64,000 nucleotides of DNA from Medakamo hakoo (lineage: Eukaryota > Chlorophyta > Trebouxiophyceae > Coccomyxaceae): the NCBI GenBank assembly GCA_026636295.1, contig CP089458.1:62001-126000 (forward strand), given 5' to 3'. Positions 31,915-40,628 of the stretch are shown here, one piece after another (the first letter of the stretch is position 1; each line of letters starts with the position of its first letter). The position numbers were made by a program, and so were the translations under genes. A model generated the notes under the pieces. That model was given only the letters and a program-made list of their open reading frames with translations, was not told the origin of the DNA and ran no database searches.

Positions 31915-33483
31915 TCACCGCATCGCTTCCGCCCCGATCTTTTTCGCTTCTTCCACGGCCTTTTCAACCGCGGCCGCACCCTCGCCCAGGGCTTTCTCCG
32001 CGGCAGCGATGCCGTCTTTGGCCGCGGCCGTCGCGCCTTTCACCGCATCATTCACCGCCGCCGCCGCGCCGTCGGCCGTCGCGGTCGCGGCCGCGCCCAG
32101 GTCGCCCGCCGCGCCCTTGACCTGGGCCGTCGCGGCGTCCAGGCCCTTGGCCGCGTCCGTCGCCGCGGATTCGACGGCAGACGCAGCCTTGGCGGCTTGG
32201 TCCTTGGCCGCGCCAGCGGCAGACTCCAGGCCGGCCTTGGCGTCTTTCGCCGCGCCGGCCGCCGCGGCCTGCGCGTCCTTTGCGGCCGCGCCCGCGCCCT
32301 TGGCCGCACCATCAACAGCAGACCGGGCTTGGGCGGCCGCGGACTCGACGCCCTTTTGAGCGTCCGCCGCCGCGGCCTGCACGCCCTTTTGAGCGTCCGC
32401 CGCCGCGGCCTGCACGCCCTTTTTCGCGTCCGCCGCCGCGGCCTGCACGCCCTTTTTCGCGTCCGCGACCGCCGCGCCCGCTTTTTCACCGGCTTTCTCC
32501 GCGCCGGCTTTCGCGTCTTCGACCGCCCGGCCGGCGGCCGCTCCCGCCTTGTCCAGCCCAGCTTTGGCGTCCGCGCCGGCCTTGTCCAAGCCAGCCTTGG
32601 CGCTCGCCACCGCGTCGCCCGCCGCCTTTTGCACGTCGGCCGCCGCCGATTTCGCCTGCGCGCCTGCGGCGTCCGCGCCTTTTTTCACGTCCGCCGCCGC
32701 GGCCTCAACACCTTTTTTCACGTCCGCCGCGGCCGCACCGGCTTTAGCCTTGGCGTCCGCGACGGCTTTGGCGGCGGCAGGCGCGGCAGGAGCAGCGGCG
32801 GGCGTGGGAGCGGCGGCTTTGCCCTTGCCGTTGCTGGTCGCCGCGGGCGGAGGCGCGGGCGCCGCCGCAGCCTTGGCCTTGGCCGCGGCTTCCTTTTGCT
32901 TAGCCGCGGCTTCATTGCGGGCCAGGGCGGCCTGGGCCGCCGCGGCGGCGGGAGCGGGGCGGCGAGAAGGCCCCCCGCCACCCCCGCCACCAGCGGTCGC
33001 GCGGCGCGCGGCGCGCAGCGCGGCCGCCAGCGGCTTGCCGACGACGGGCAGGGCTTTGATTTTGTCTTCATTTAAGCGGTGGCCTTCCCGCTGGAAGGCG
33101 ACGGCGCCGGCGACGGCAGCTGGTTGAGGGCGGGGTGTGAAGGGAGGATGGGGGGGAGCGGGGCGTGTGGTGTTTTGAGGGCGGCGTGTTTGTCAGGTCG
33201 TGCGGCGTCAGCGGGCGAAAAAAAACAAATCCCGCCCCACCCCACCCCACCCTCCCCTCCACCACGCACCCGCAATGGCCAGGACGGGGCCCAGGCCAGA
33301 CCCGTCGGCCGCCCCACCGTCAGCCGGCGTGTCCCGGGCCGTGGTCGGCCCACGTTTGCTGGAGCCTTTCGCAACCGTGTCCTTGGCGCGGTCGCGCCCC
33401 TCCGCAAACTTGTCCGCACCGCGCGCGAAAGCGCGGGTCACCTCGGACGACACGTTTTCCAGGGTGTCCTGGAACCAGCTCAT
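31915..33483 (-). CDS. LEA-like 11-mer repeat protein with membrane-associating N terminus
   Basis: Exons 33483-33270 and 33119-31915 join in phase 1 to about 472 residues. The N terminus starts MSWFQDTLENVSSEVTRAFA, followed by a charged helix and, across the splice, a hydrophobic stretch (GPVLAIAGAAVAGAVAF). From about residue 200 to the end the protein is a continuous series of 11-residue amphipathic repeats of the type KKGVQAAAADA, the pattern of group 3 (LEA_4) late embryogenesis abundant proteins, which coat membranes or proteins during desiccation or freezing. Composition is mostly Ala, Lys, Asp and Gly with almost no aromatic residues. The N-terminal hydrophobic part is not typical of soluble LEA proteins. 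Divergent from the fibrillin gene. Confidence 0.7.
32349..32468 (-). repeat. 33-bp coding tandem repeat in the LEA-like gene
   Basis: A 33-bp unit is repeated about 3.6 times (starting at 32349, 32382, 32415 and 32448) with only a few base changes. It encodes 11-residue repeats of the KGVQAAAADAQ type. Near identity at the DNA level points to recent slippage or unequal exchange. Confidence 0.85.
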
Positions 33484-33869
33484 TGGTGCGTGCGCGTGAG
33501 GGGCAGAGGGGCGAGCGCCGGATGGAAAACACGAGGAAGGACTGTGTTTCGTTTCGAGAGGGGGGGTGGGAGACGCTTCTGTGAATGGTGTGAGCGGAGC
33601 ACGGGGAGACGGGGGGAGGGCGCCGCGGGTGCCCGCGCTCTCATCTGCAGCGCAGTGGGCAGTCACTGCCTCCGCCCGCGCGGCGGAGAATGGAAAGAGG
33701 GGACGCGCGGCGGCCGTGCCGCGGCTGGGAAGCTGCGCTGTTCGCGCATGCGTGTTCGGGCGCACCTCGCTCGCTCGTGCTGTGGGAGGAATGAGGGTGG
33801 GGGGCGAGGCGCGCGCGCCCACGCCTCACACAAGAGAAAGACGAGGCAGCAGAGACGCGCGTGCAACCA
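33484..33869. promoter_or_regulatory. Divergent promoter region, LEA-like / fibrillin
   Basis: The 386-bp spacer lies between divergent starts. No conserved frame or obvious stress element was recognised by eye. Confidence 0.5.
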
Positions 33870-34797
33870 ATGCGGGCTCCCTCCACCCACCGTCCGGCCG
33901 GCGCATGCGGACGCGGTGCGATCGCGGCCGTTCACCGCGCCACGCGCCCGCCCACCGCAGTTGGCGCGGCGGTCTGCCTGCCGGGCCCGACGTGTCCGCG
34001 CGGCGCGGCGCGCGCCGCCACCCCGCGCCCCCCCCTCGCCCTCCCCGCCTGGGCCGCGGCCGTCCTGGCGCCCAGCCGGAGAACCAAGCGGTCCCCCGCC
34101 GAAGACGCCGCGCTGCAGCAGCTCATCGCCCTGACCACCGACCCGGCCCTGGCGAAAGGCGCCAAGGGCGGGCGCGCCGCGAGGGCAAGGGTCGAAGCGG
34201 CGATCGACGCCCTCATCGCCGCGTCGGGCGGTGGCCCGTCCCCGCCCACCGCGTCCGACCCGGCCATCAACGGAGGTGCGGGGGGCGTGAGAAGAGGCGC
34301 GCGCGCGTGGTTCCCTCCCTCTCTGTCCTCCTCCTCACACTGTGCGCCTCTCTCTCCACCAACAAAAAACAGTGTGGGAGCTCGTCTGGACGACCGAGAA
34401 AGAAACGCTCGCCTTTGACACGACGCTCGCCCCGCTCTTCCGCACGGCCGTCGACGGCATCTACCAGGTCATCGACGTGCCGGGTGGCACGCTCCAAAAT
34501 GTCATCAGCTTCGCGACGGGCGGCGCGTTTGTCGTGGACTCGTCGTGCGTGCCCGACGACAGGGACGACCAAAACCCGGGCAAGCCGTGCAACCCGTCCC
34601 GCCTCAACTTCAAGTTCAACGCCGCGCGCCTGGACGCGTTCGGCAAGGAGGGCTGGTTGAAGCTGCCGCCTAAGGGCCAGGGCTGGTTCGACACCGTGTG
34701 GTTGGACCCGCGCGGAGAATGGAGGGCCGCGCGGGACGTGCGTGGGGACACGCTGGTCGTGCGGCGGGCGGGGGCAGGGGTGAAGGGGCGGTGGTGA
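33870..34797 (+). CDS. PAP/fibrillin family plastid lipid-associated protein
   Basis: Exons 33870-34275 and 34373-34797 join in phase 1 to about 276 residues. The N-terminal 75 residues are Ala/Arg/Pro-rich with no acids (MRAPSTHRPAGACGRGAIAA), a probable transit peptide. The PAP_fibrillin domain has ARVEAAIDALIAAS, then VWELVWTTEKETLAF just after the splice, YQVIDVPGGTLQNVISF, GGAFVVDSSC, and a C-terminal WLDPRGEWRAARDVRGDTLV, matching the lipocalin-like fold and its late D-x-R-x-x-R-G pattern. Fibrillins bind plastoglobules and thylakoids and take part in quinone and stress metabolism. The subgroup cannot be fixed by eye. It shares a promoter region with the LEA-like gene. Confidence 0.88.
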
Positions 34798-34817
34798 GGG
34801 GCCGAGTGGCGCTACTT

Positions 34818-34843
34818 GGTGTGTGTGCGTGTGTGTGTGTGTG

Positions 34844-34874
<31 letters not shown>

Positions 34875-34893
34875 GTGTCTGTGGGTGTGTGTT
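34818..34893. repeat. Compound (GT)n-(CTGT)n microsatellite
   Basis: About 14 GT units are followed by about 7 CTGT units and further GT. It lies 20 bp after the fibrillin stop codon and 180 bp before the helicase start. Confidence 0.95.
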
Positions 34894-35073
34894 GTGGAAC
34901 GGGCGAAGGCTGATGCGAGGTTGAAGGTTTTGATGCGACGAGCCAGAACAACACCATTCCTTGCTCGCAAGAAAAAACGAGGCGCACAGCAAGGGCGCGC
35001 GCGCCTCGCGTCGAGGCACGGCGCGGCTGCCTCTTGTCACGGGTGTACGCCTGTGCTCTCTGTCCAGGCCGCC

Positions 35074-37326
35074 ATGGAGGCGGGCCCAAGCACGTCCTGC
35101 CGCGACGACGAGAGCGGCACCATCAATGCGCCGCTCGCCCGCCGCCGCCGCCCGCGCACAGCCGACGCCGCGGCCGCCGCCCCGTCCTTTGCGGACCTGC
35201 TGCTGCCCACCTGGCTGACGGAAGGCCTGGCGGACGCTGGCTTCCTAGAGCCGTCGCCCGTGCAGGTGAGGCGAGGGCGCGTGCATTGCCTTCTTCGGTG
35301 TTTGCTGTGCCCCGCCGCGCTAGCCACCACCACCACCACCCCTCGCTCTCAACCCAAGCCTCCCCTCTCTCAACCCCCACCAGGCCGCCGCCATCCCGCT
35401 GGGCCGGGCCGGGTCCGACCTCCTCGTCCGCGCCCGGTCGGGCACGGGAAAAACAGCTGCGTTCGGCGTCATTGCCGTGGGGGTGGCGTGCCCGACCGAC
35501 GCGAGTGTGCAGGTGAGGTGGTGGGGAGGAGGGAACGGGGGGGCGCGCGCGTGTGCGTGTGTGTTGCTGGACCCTCCCCCCCTCACGCCTCCCCCCCCAA
35601 AAAAAAAACGCGCCGCCAGGTCCTCGCCCTGTCTCCGACCCGGGAAGTCGCCCTGCAGACAGCCGACGTCTTGGCGGCCTTGGGAGCGCGCGCGCCGCCG
35701 TCCCCGCCCGGCCTGGCCGTCGCGGCGCTGATCGGTGGGCTGGCGCCCTCGGCCGACGCCGCGCGGTTGCGGCGGCCCGCGCAGCTGGTCGCGGGCACGC
35801 CGGGCCGCGTCGCCGCCCTGGCCTCGCGCGGCGACCTGGTCCTGACCAAGGTCAAGCTCTTGATTCTGGACGAGGTCGACGCCCTGCTCGCGCCGGGAGG
35901 ACCCCTGCGCCGGGACGTGGAAGCCGTGGCCGGCCGGTGCCCCCCGCCGCCGCGCCGCCGCCCGCCCGGTCCCGCCCCGCCCGGTCCCGCCCCGCCCGGT
36001 CCCGCCCGCCAGACCCTGGCCTTTTCCGCCACGCTGGACGCGGCCGCCCGGTCCGCGGCCGCGTCCCTCATGGGCCCGGACCCGGCGCTCGTCGACCCGA
36101 GCGGCGAGGACGCCGGCCCCGCCCTGCTGGGCGTGGCACACTATTACGTGCGGGCGGCGGCGGGCGGCGGGGACGGGGACGGGGACGGGGACGGCCCCTC
36201 GCTCGACGCGCGCGCGGCCGCCGCGGCGTCCGCCCTGGCCCGCACCCCCTTCTGCCAGGCCGCCCTGTTTACGAGCAGCCGGGCGCGCGCAGCCCGGCTG
36301 GCGGCGGCGCTGACCGGCAGCACCGGCCACGCCGTCGCCCTGCTGTCGGGCGGCCTCAGCCAGCCGCAGCGCATGGACGCGCTGTCCTCCCTGCGCTCCT
36401 TTGGCGCCCGCCTCGCCGTCGCCACGGACGTCGGCGCGCGCGGCGTGGACCTGGAACGCGTGACGCTTGTTGTGAATGTGGATGCGCCGCCGGACGCGGC
36501 CACGCTCGCGCACCGGGCGGGGCGGGCGGGCCGGTTTGGCGGGCGCGGCACGTGCGTGAGCGTGGTGGGGGGCGGGGGCGGGGTCGGGTGCGGCGACCGC
36601 GACCTCGCGTCCCTCCAGGCCGCCCTGTCGTCCATTGGCGCCGCGCCCGCGCTCGCCCTGCCTGCGACCGGGCTAGACGCGGCGTCAGCGCATGGCGGGT
36701 ACGCTCCGCCGTCGGCGGAGGAGGAGGCCGCGTGGGCGGCGCACGAGCGAAGAGCGGCCGAGGTAGCGGCGGGCGGGGGAGCGGGTGAGGGCACACCTCC
36801 GCCGCCGCCGCCGCCGCCGCCGCGACCGCGGCCGCCGGGAACCGGCGTCCTGTCCTACGCGCCCGCCGACCTGCTGGGCCTGCGCCCGGCCGCCAGCCCG
36901 CGGCCGGCCGGGCTGCCGCCGGCGGTCGCGCGCAAGGCGGAAGGGGCGGAGGGCGCCGTGCCGCCTCCACCCGCCACGCCGGGCCAGCCGGTCGCCGCCC
37001 GCCCCCAAACACATCAGCCGCCGCCGCCGCCGCCGGCCCCTGCGTATGATGACTCGGTGTACGATGATGAGGCAGCACTGGCGGCCGCCATCATCGCGGC
37101 CCACCACGCGGCGGAAGGGGGGGAGGAAGAGGAGGTGGGGGGAGGGTGGGCCGACGTCGCCGACCACCGGCCGCCACCACCCCCGCCGCCCCCGCCGCCC
37201 GCCGCCCTGGCCTTGCCCGACGACGCCCTGGTCCCTGTCCCCGCGGCACTGCTGCGGCGGTACTATGAGCTGGAGTGGGACGCGTGGGCCCGCCGCGTGG
37301 AAGCGTGGCGGGCCGTGCCCGGTTGA
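35074..37326 (+). CDS. DEAD-box-type RNA helicase, DDX20/Gemin3-like
   Basis: Exons 35074-35265, 35384-35512 and 35620-37326 join in phase 0 to about 675 residues. Motifs in order: Q-motif region [19 protein letters not shown] with [18 protein letters not shown]; Ia SPTREVALQ; Ib [71 protein letters not shown]. The [15 protein letters not shown] block and the [10 protein letters not shown] motif match DDX20/Gemin3 best. Motif II reads DEVD in place of DEAD. Between motifs II and III sits a Pro-rich insert coded by a 15-bp tandem repeat (about 35968-36008). The C-terminal 240 residues are Pro/Ala-rich and acidic. Gemin3 acts in snRNP assembly; that role here is inferred. Confidence 0.85.
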   Translation: MEAGPSTSCRDDESGTINAPLARRRRPRTADAAAAAPSFADLLLPTWLTEGLADAGFLEPSPVQVRRGRVHCLLRCLLCPAALATTTTTPRSQPKPPLSQPPPGRRHPAGPGRVRPPRPRPVGHGKNSCVRRHCRGGGVPDRRECAGEVVGRRERGGARVCVCVAGPSPPHASPPKKKTRRQVLALSPTREVALQTADVLAALGARAPPSPPGLAVAALIGGLAPSADAARLRRPAQLVAGTPGRVAALASRGDLVLTKVKLLILDEVDALLAPGGPLRRDVEAVAGRCPPPPRRRPPGPAPPGPAPPGPARQTLAFSATLDAAARSAAASLMGPDPALVDPSGEDAGPALLGVAHYYVRAAAGGGDGDGDGDGPSLDARAAAAASALARTPFCQAALFTSSRARAARLAAALTGSTGHAVALLSGGLSQPQRMDALSSLRSFGARLAVATDVGARGVDLERVTLVVNVDAPPDAATLAHRAGRAGRFGGRGTCVSVVGGGGGVGCGDRDLASLQAALSSIGAAPALALPATGLDAASAHGGYAPPSAEEEAAWAAHERRAAEVAAGGGAGEGTPPPPPPPPPRPRPPGTGVLSYAPADLLGLRPAASPRPAGLPPAVARKAEGAEGAVPPPPATPGQPVAARPQTHQPPPPPPAPAYDDSVYDDEAALAAAIIAAHHAAEGGEEEEVGGGWADVADHRPPPPPPPPPPAALALPDDALVPVPAALLRRYYELEWDAWARRVEAWRAVPG

Positions 37327-37417
37327 GGTGTTTGTTAGAGAGAGCACGAAATGCATGAAGCACAAAAAATAAAATAAAAAAAAAAAACTTCCCATGCTTC
37401 GCCGCGCGCGCTTTTTT

Positions 37418-37422
37418 TTACA
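37418..37422 (-). terminator. TGTAA on the minus strand after the FKBP stop
   Basis: The minus strand reads TGTAAAAAAA 13 bp beyond the FKBP-type gene stop codon. It is very close to the stop, so it may act with a short 3' UTR. Confidence 0.35.
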
Positions 37423-37434
37423 CCCACGCCCCCC

Positions 37435-38331
37435 TCACCTCTCGCCCCCTTCTTCATCGCTGTCCCCACCGCGCCCAGGCTCGATGCCCACCAGCTCCAG
37501 CGTGAATTCCCGCCGCCGGCCCGCCAGCATGTCGTTCGCGTCCAGCGTCACGGCCTCGCCCTCCACGACCTTGACGACGACCGCCCTCGCACCGTTGGCC
37601 AGTTCCACGACCAGGCCTTCCGCCAGGCCGCCCACGTTCTTATACCGCCCGGACAGGCGCTCGATTTCCGGGTGGTCGGCCGGCACCGTGAACAGCAGCC
37701 CCGGGTCCCACTCCCCGCCCGCGGCTTCCAGGCTCGTCGACTCTCCCACGGCCAGGCCGCGGACGACGGCGTCAAAGGCCTGGTAGAGTTCATTGCCAAA
37801 GACGTCGCCGGCCCCGACTTCAAAGGTAATCTGGAGGGATTGTGTGGGGCGGGTGGTGAGAGGCGGGGGCGGGTGGTGAGAGGCGGGGGCGGGTGGTGAG
37901 AGGGGATGGATGGGGGATGGGAGGGTGGCCCGGCGCGGCTGCGAGCTAGCCACCGCGCCTGTCAGTCTTCCTCGCCCCCCCCCCCCCCACGCACACACAC
38001 GCACCGGCTCTCCGTGCTCCCTGCTGGAATCCAGCGTCTCTCCACTCTCGTCACGCAGCGTGAAGTGGACGGCCACGACGTCGCCGACCTGGGCGGTGCG
38101 CGCGCCGCCCGTTGCGGCTGTCAATGCGGCCGCCGTCGCCGCGGCCGAAATGTCGCCGGGGGCGTCGTCGTCGCGGGTGGCGTGGGCCGCGGTCTGGCGA
38201 GTGGGGCAGACCACTGGCCTCACAGATGAGGCCAGAGTGGCGCGGGCGAGGGCCGCGCCTCGGCGTGGCGGCGGCGGTGCGAGGCAGCGGCTGCTGCCTG
38301 GAATGGCGGCAGCGGTCGGCAGGCGCAGCAT
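37435..38331 (-). CDS. FKBP-type peptidyl-prolyl isomerase, SlyD-like, probably plastid
   Basis: Exons 38331-38005 and 37830-37435 join in phase 0 to about 240 residues. About 85 residues of Ala/Arg/Pro-rich targeting-like sequence (MLRLPTAAAIPGSSRCL) precede the domain. The split FKBP fold has VGDVVAVHFTLRDESGETLD, then ITFEVGAGDVFGNELYQAFD, VRGLAVGESTSLEAAGGEWD, an insert-in-flap region with VELANGARAVVVKVVEGEAV, and LDANDMLAGRRREFTLELV. The last block (N/D-x-M/P-L-A-G) and the insert identify the SlyD subgroup, which combines isomerase and chaperone activity. The C-terminus is acidic (GGDSDEEGGER) and lacks the His-rich metal tail of bacterial SlyD. The intron contains a 20-bp tandem repeat. 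Confidence 0.88.
   Translation of the reverse strand: MLRLPTAAAIPGSSRCLAPPPPRRGAALARATLASSVRPVVCPTRQTAAHATRDDDAPGDISAAATAAALTAATGGARTAQVGDVVAVHFTLRDESGETLDSSREHGEPVRVCAWGGGGRGRLTGAVASSQPRRATLPSPIHPLSPPAPASHHPPPPLTTRPTQSLQITFEVGAGDVFGNELYQAFDAVVRGLAVGESTSLEAAGGEWDPGLLFTVPADHPEIERLSGRYKNVGGLAEGLVVELANGARAVVVKVVEGEAVTLDANDMLAGRRREFTLELVGIEPGRGGDSDEEGGER
37851..37903. repeat. 20-bp tandem repeat in the FKBP intron
   Basis: The unit gggtggtgagaggcgggggc starts at 37851, 37871 and 37891; two full copies and a partial third are present. On the gene strand each unit reads as C-rich pyrimidine sequence upstream of the acceptor. Confidence 0.9.
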
Positions 38332-38586
38332 CGGAAGACGACTGACGCGGGACGGCGAAATGCTGCTGACTGCCTGAGAACACAAGGCGCTGGCGGTGGG
38401 GAGGTGTGGGGGGCGTCGGCACGGCGGCCCCGGGGTGATGGAGAGTGTGTTTGGTGCGGGTGTGAGGCGGTCGAGGGGGTGTGTGCACAGTGCGCGAAGA
38501 CTCTGCGCATTCGCGCGCGAGAAGAAAAAACGATGGTCGCCCGGCTGGAGTGACGAGGACGCCAGCGCACTTGCTGATTTCCCCCC

Positions 38587-40579
38587 ATGGCTCCGCCCCT
38601 GCTCCAGGTCTACGCCTGGGACGCCAGGATAACGGACGTGCGTTGCCTTTGTTTTTGGAGGGGAGCGTGCGCGAACGAATGCCTCTGAGCGCATGCGGTC
38701 CAAAACACGCCGCCGCGCGCTGTCCGGACGGCTCGCACCGCCTTGCGCAGCTTTTCCTGTGCTGAACGAGCGTGTCCAGGCGTGGAAAAGCGAAAGAAAA
38801 AGCCCAGTTCCACACGCGCGACACTCCCCGAAAAAAAAAACAGCCCGACGCCGACCCGACCGCCCCCATCCTTGCGGCCTTCCCTGTGTCCGCCCCGGCC
38901 CTCGCCTCCGCCCCGCCCGACGACCCGGCCCGCGCGGCCGCCGTGTCGGCCCTGGGCTTAGCGGGCGGCCTCGTCGGCTTTGGCGGGTCGCTGAGAGAGG
39001 TAAAAAAAGGGAGGGGGCGGGGGGCGGGCTCTGCCTCCACCCACCGCGGGGGCCCCGACCAACCCGTCCTCTCTCACACGCCCCCGCGAAACAAACACAG
39101 GCCGCACGACCCACCTGGCTGACCGTGCGGTGCGCCCGGTCCCGGTGGGCTCTGTGGTCGCCGTCGCCCGGGCTGTGGTGGCTCCTGGTGCGCGTTTGGC
39201 TGTGTTTCGCGCGCCTTTCCTCACGCCCTCCCGTCCCATGCCGCTGCCCCCGCCCACACATCCTCCCCCCCCCTCCCATTTTCTGACAGGTCGCGGACGA
39301 GGCCTGGGCCGCCAACGCCCCGCTGTCCGACGCGGCGCTGCAGTGCGCCCTGCGCGGCTTGGCCGCAGGCGTGACATTCGCCGCGGGCGGAGCGCTGCAG
39401 GCGCTTGTGGACGGGGGCGGCGCGTCGGTCGAGCGCGCGCGCGACGCGATCGGCCCGCCCCTGGCCGCCCTCGCCGCCCGCCTGTCCGTCCGGCGCGGCC
39501 CCGGCCGCTCCGCCGTCACCCGTCCGCTGGGGGGTGGGAACGGCCCACCCCTAGCCGCCCGCCTCCCCGGGACGGGCGCGGACCCGGGCGTGTTCGGCGC
39601 GGCCGCGGCGGCCGGGGCGGGCCTGCTGGCGGAGTTTTCGGGCGGGGCGCTCGCGGGCGCGACCGTCTTCCTCGCCCCGCGGCCGGGGGCGGGCGGCGGC
39701 GACCCGCCGCTCCTGCTGTGGACGTCCGAAGACGGGCCGGATGTGGGGCCCCTGTCCTGCGTGGCGGCGGCCGTGGGCGGCGCGGCGGACGGCGGCGGGG
39801 CGCCGGGCGCGCCGCCCGCGTCGGCGCGCGCTGCCGCCCTGTTTGGCACAGGCCGGCGCCGGCCGGCCACGGCTGGGACGGACGCAGCACCCGGTCCGCC
39901 CACCTGCCCTGCTTTTGACCCGGCGGCCTGGAGGACAGACGGCGGGGGGCTGTGGGGCGTGGCGGACGGCGGCGGGCGCTCCACCGACCTCGTCGCCGCG
40001 CTGCCCGCTGCGTTTGGTGCCGACCGCGCAACGCGGCGCGCGCTCGTCGCGGCCCGGGCGGGGCGGGTCGCCATCCTTCTTTCCCTGCCCGGCTCCACCA
40101 CCGCCCCGCCCCCGGCCCTGGCGGCTCTGCCGGTCGGGCTGGGAGCCGCTGCCGCGGGCGCGGCGGCCGCCGTCGCGGCCGCTGTCGAAGCGACGACCGC
40201 GGATGATGGGGGCGGCCACGTGCGCGGCGTGCGGTATGCCTGGGCCGACCCCGACGCGTGCCTGACCCGGGCGTCGCCCGCCGCCAAAGCCGCCACGCTT
40301 ACGGCTGCCGACAGGGCGCTCGCCGCTGCTGCGCTGGCCGGGCTCGGGTGGGGCGGCGACGTCGGAGGGGGCGGAGGCGGCGACGCCACCGACGCCGCGT
40401 GCGTCGTCCGGGCCGCCGACCCGGGCCGCCCCGCCTGGGCGGGCGCGGCGAGGAGCGGGTCCGCCACCCTGGCTGCCGTCCTGCCCCGGGGAGTGGGCGG
40501 GGACGGCCTGGGCGGCGCCGTCCGCGCGCTGCGGGCGTTTGAGGGAGAGTGGTTTGGCGGCGGCGGCGATTTTTTTTAA
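38587..40579 (+). CDS. CCZ1-like longin-domain protein (putative Mon1-Ccz1 subunit)
   Basis: Exons 38587-38637, 38844-38999, 39101-39187 and 39290-40579 join in phase 0 to about 527 residues. The N terminus fits the first longin domain of CCZ1/INTU proteins: LLQVYAWDARITD, then PTAPILAAFPVSAP, a GLAGGLVGFGGSLRE helix, TWLTVRCARSRWALW, and ALQCALRGLAAGVTFAAGGA followed by VERARDAIGPPLAALAARL. The rest is highly Ala/Gly-enriched, so the second and third longin domains are not clear by eye (candidates: LLLWTSEDGPDVGPLSCVAA and GRVAILLSL). CCZ1 with MON1 activates Rab7 on late endosomes. The assignment rests on pattern order rather than on a strong motif. Confidence 0.5.
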
Positions 40580-40628
40580 CCCACCCCCACAGCAGAGACA
40601 GTGTTTTTTCGGTTTGGCTCATTCTTTT

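Noticed and set aside
34816-35073. Upstream extension of the DEAD-box frame through the GT/CTGT microsatellite
   Set aside because: It would add a low-complexity Val/Cys/Ser N terminus. The ATG at 35074 opens directly onto a sensible helicase N terminus.
37435-40467. A 1010-codon minus-strand frame running across the FKBP gene into the CCZ1-like gene
   Set aside because: Only the parts at 38331-38005 and 37830-37435 have family similarity. The rest is antisense to spliced plus-strand exons and is explained by high GC, which removes stop codons.
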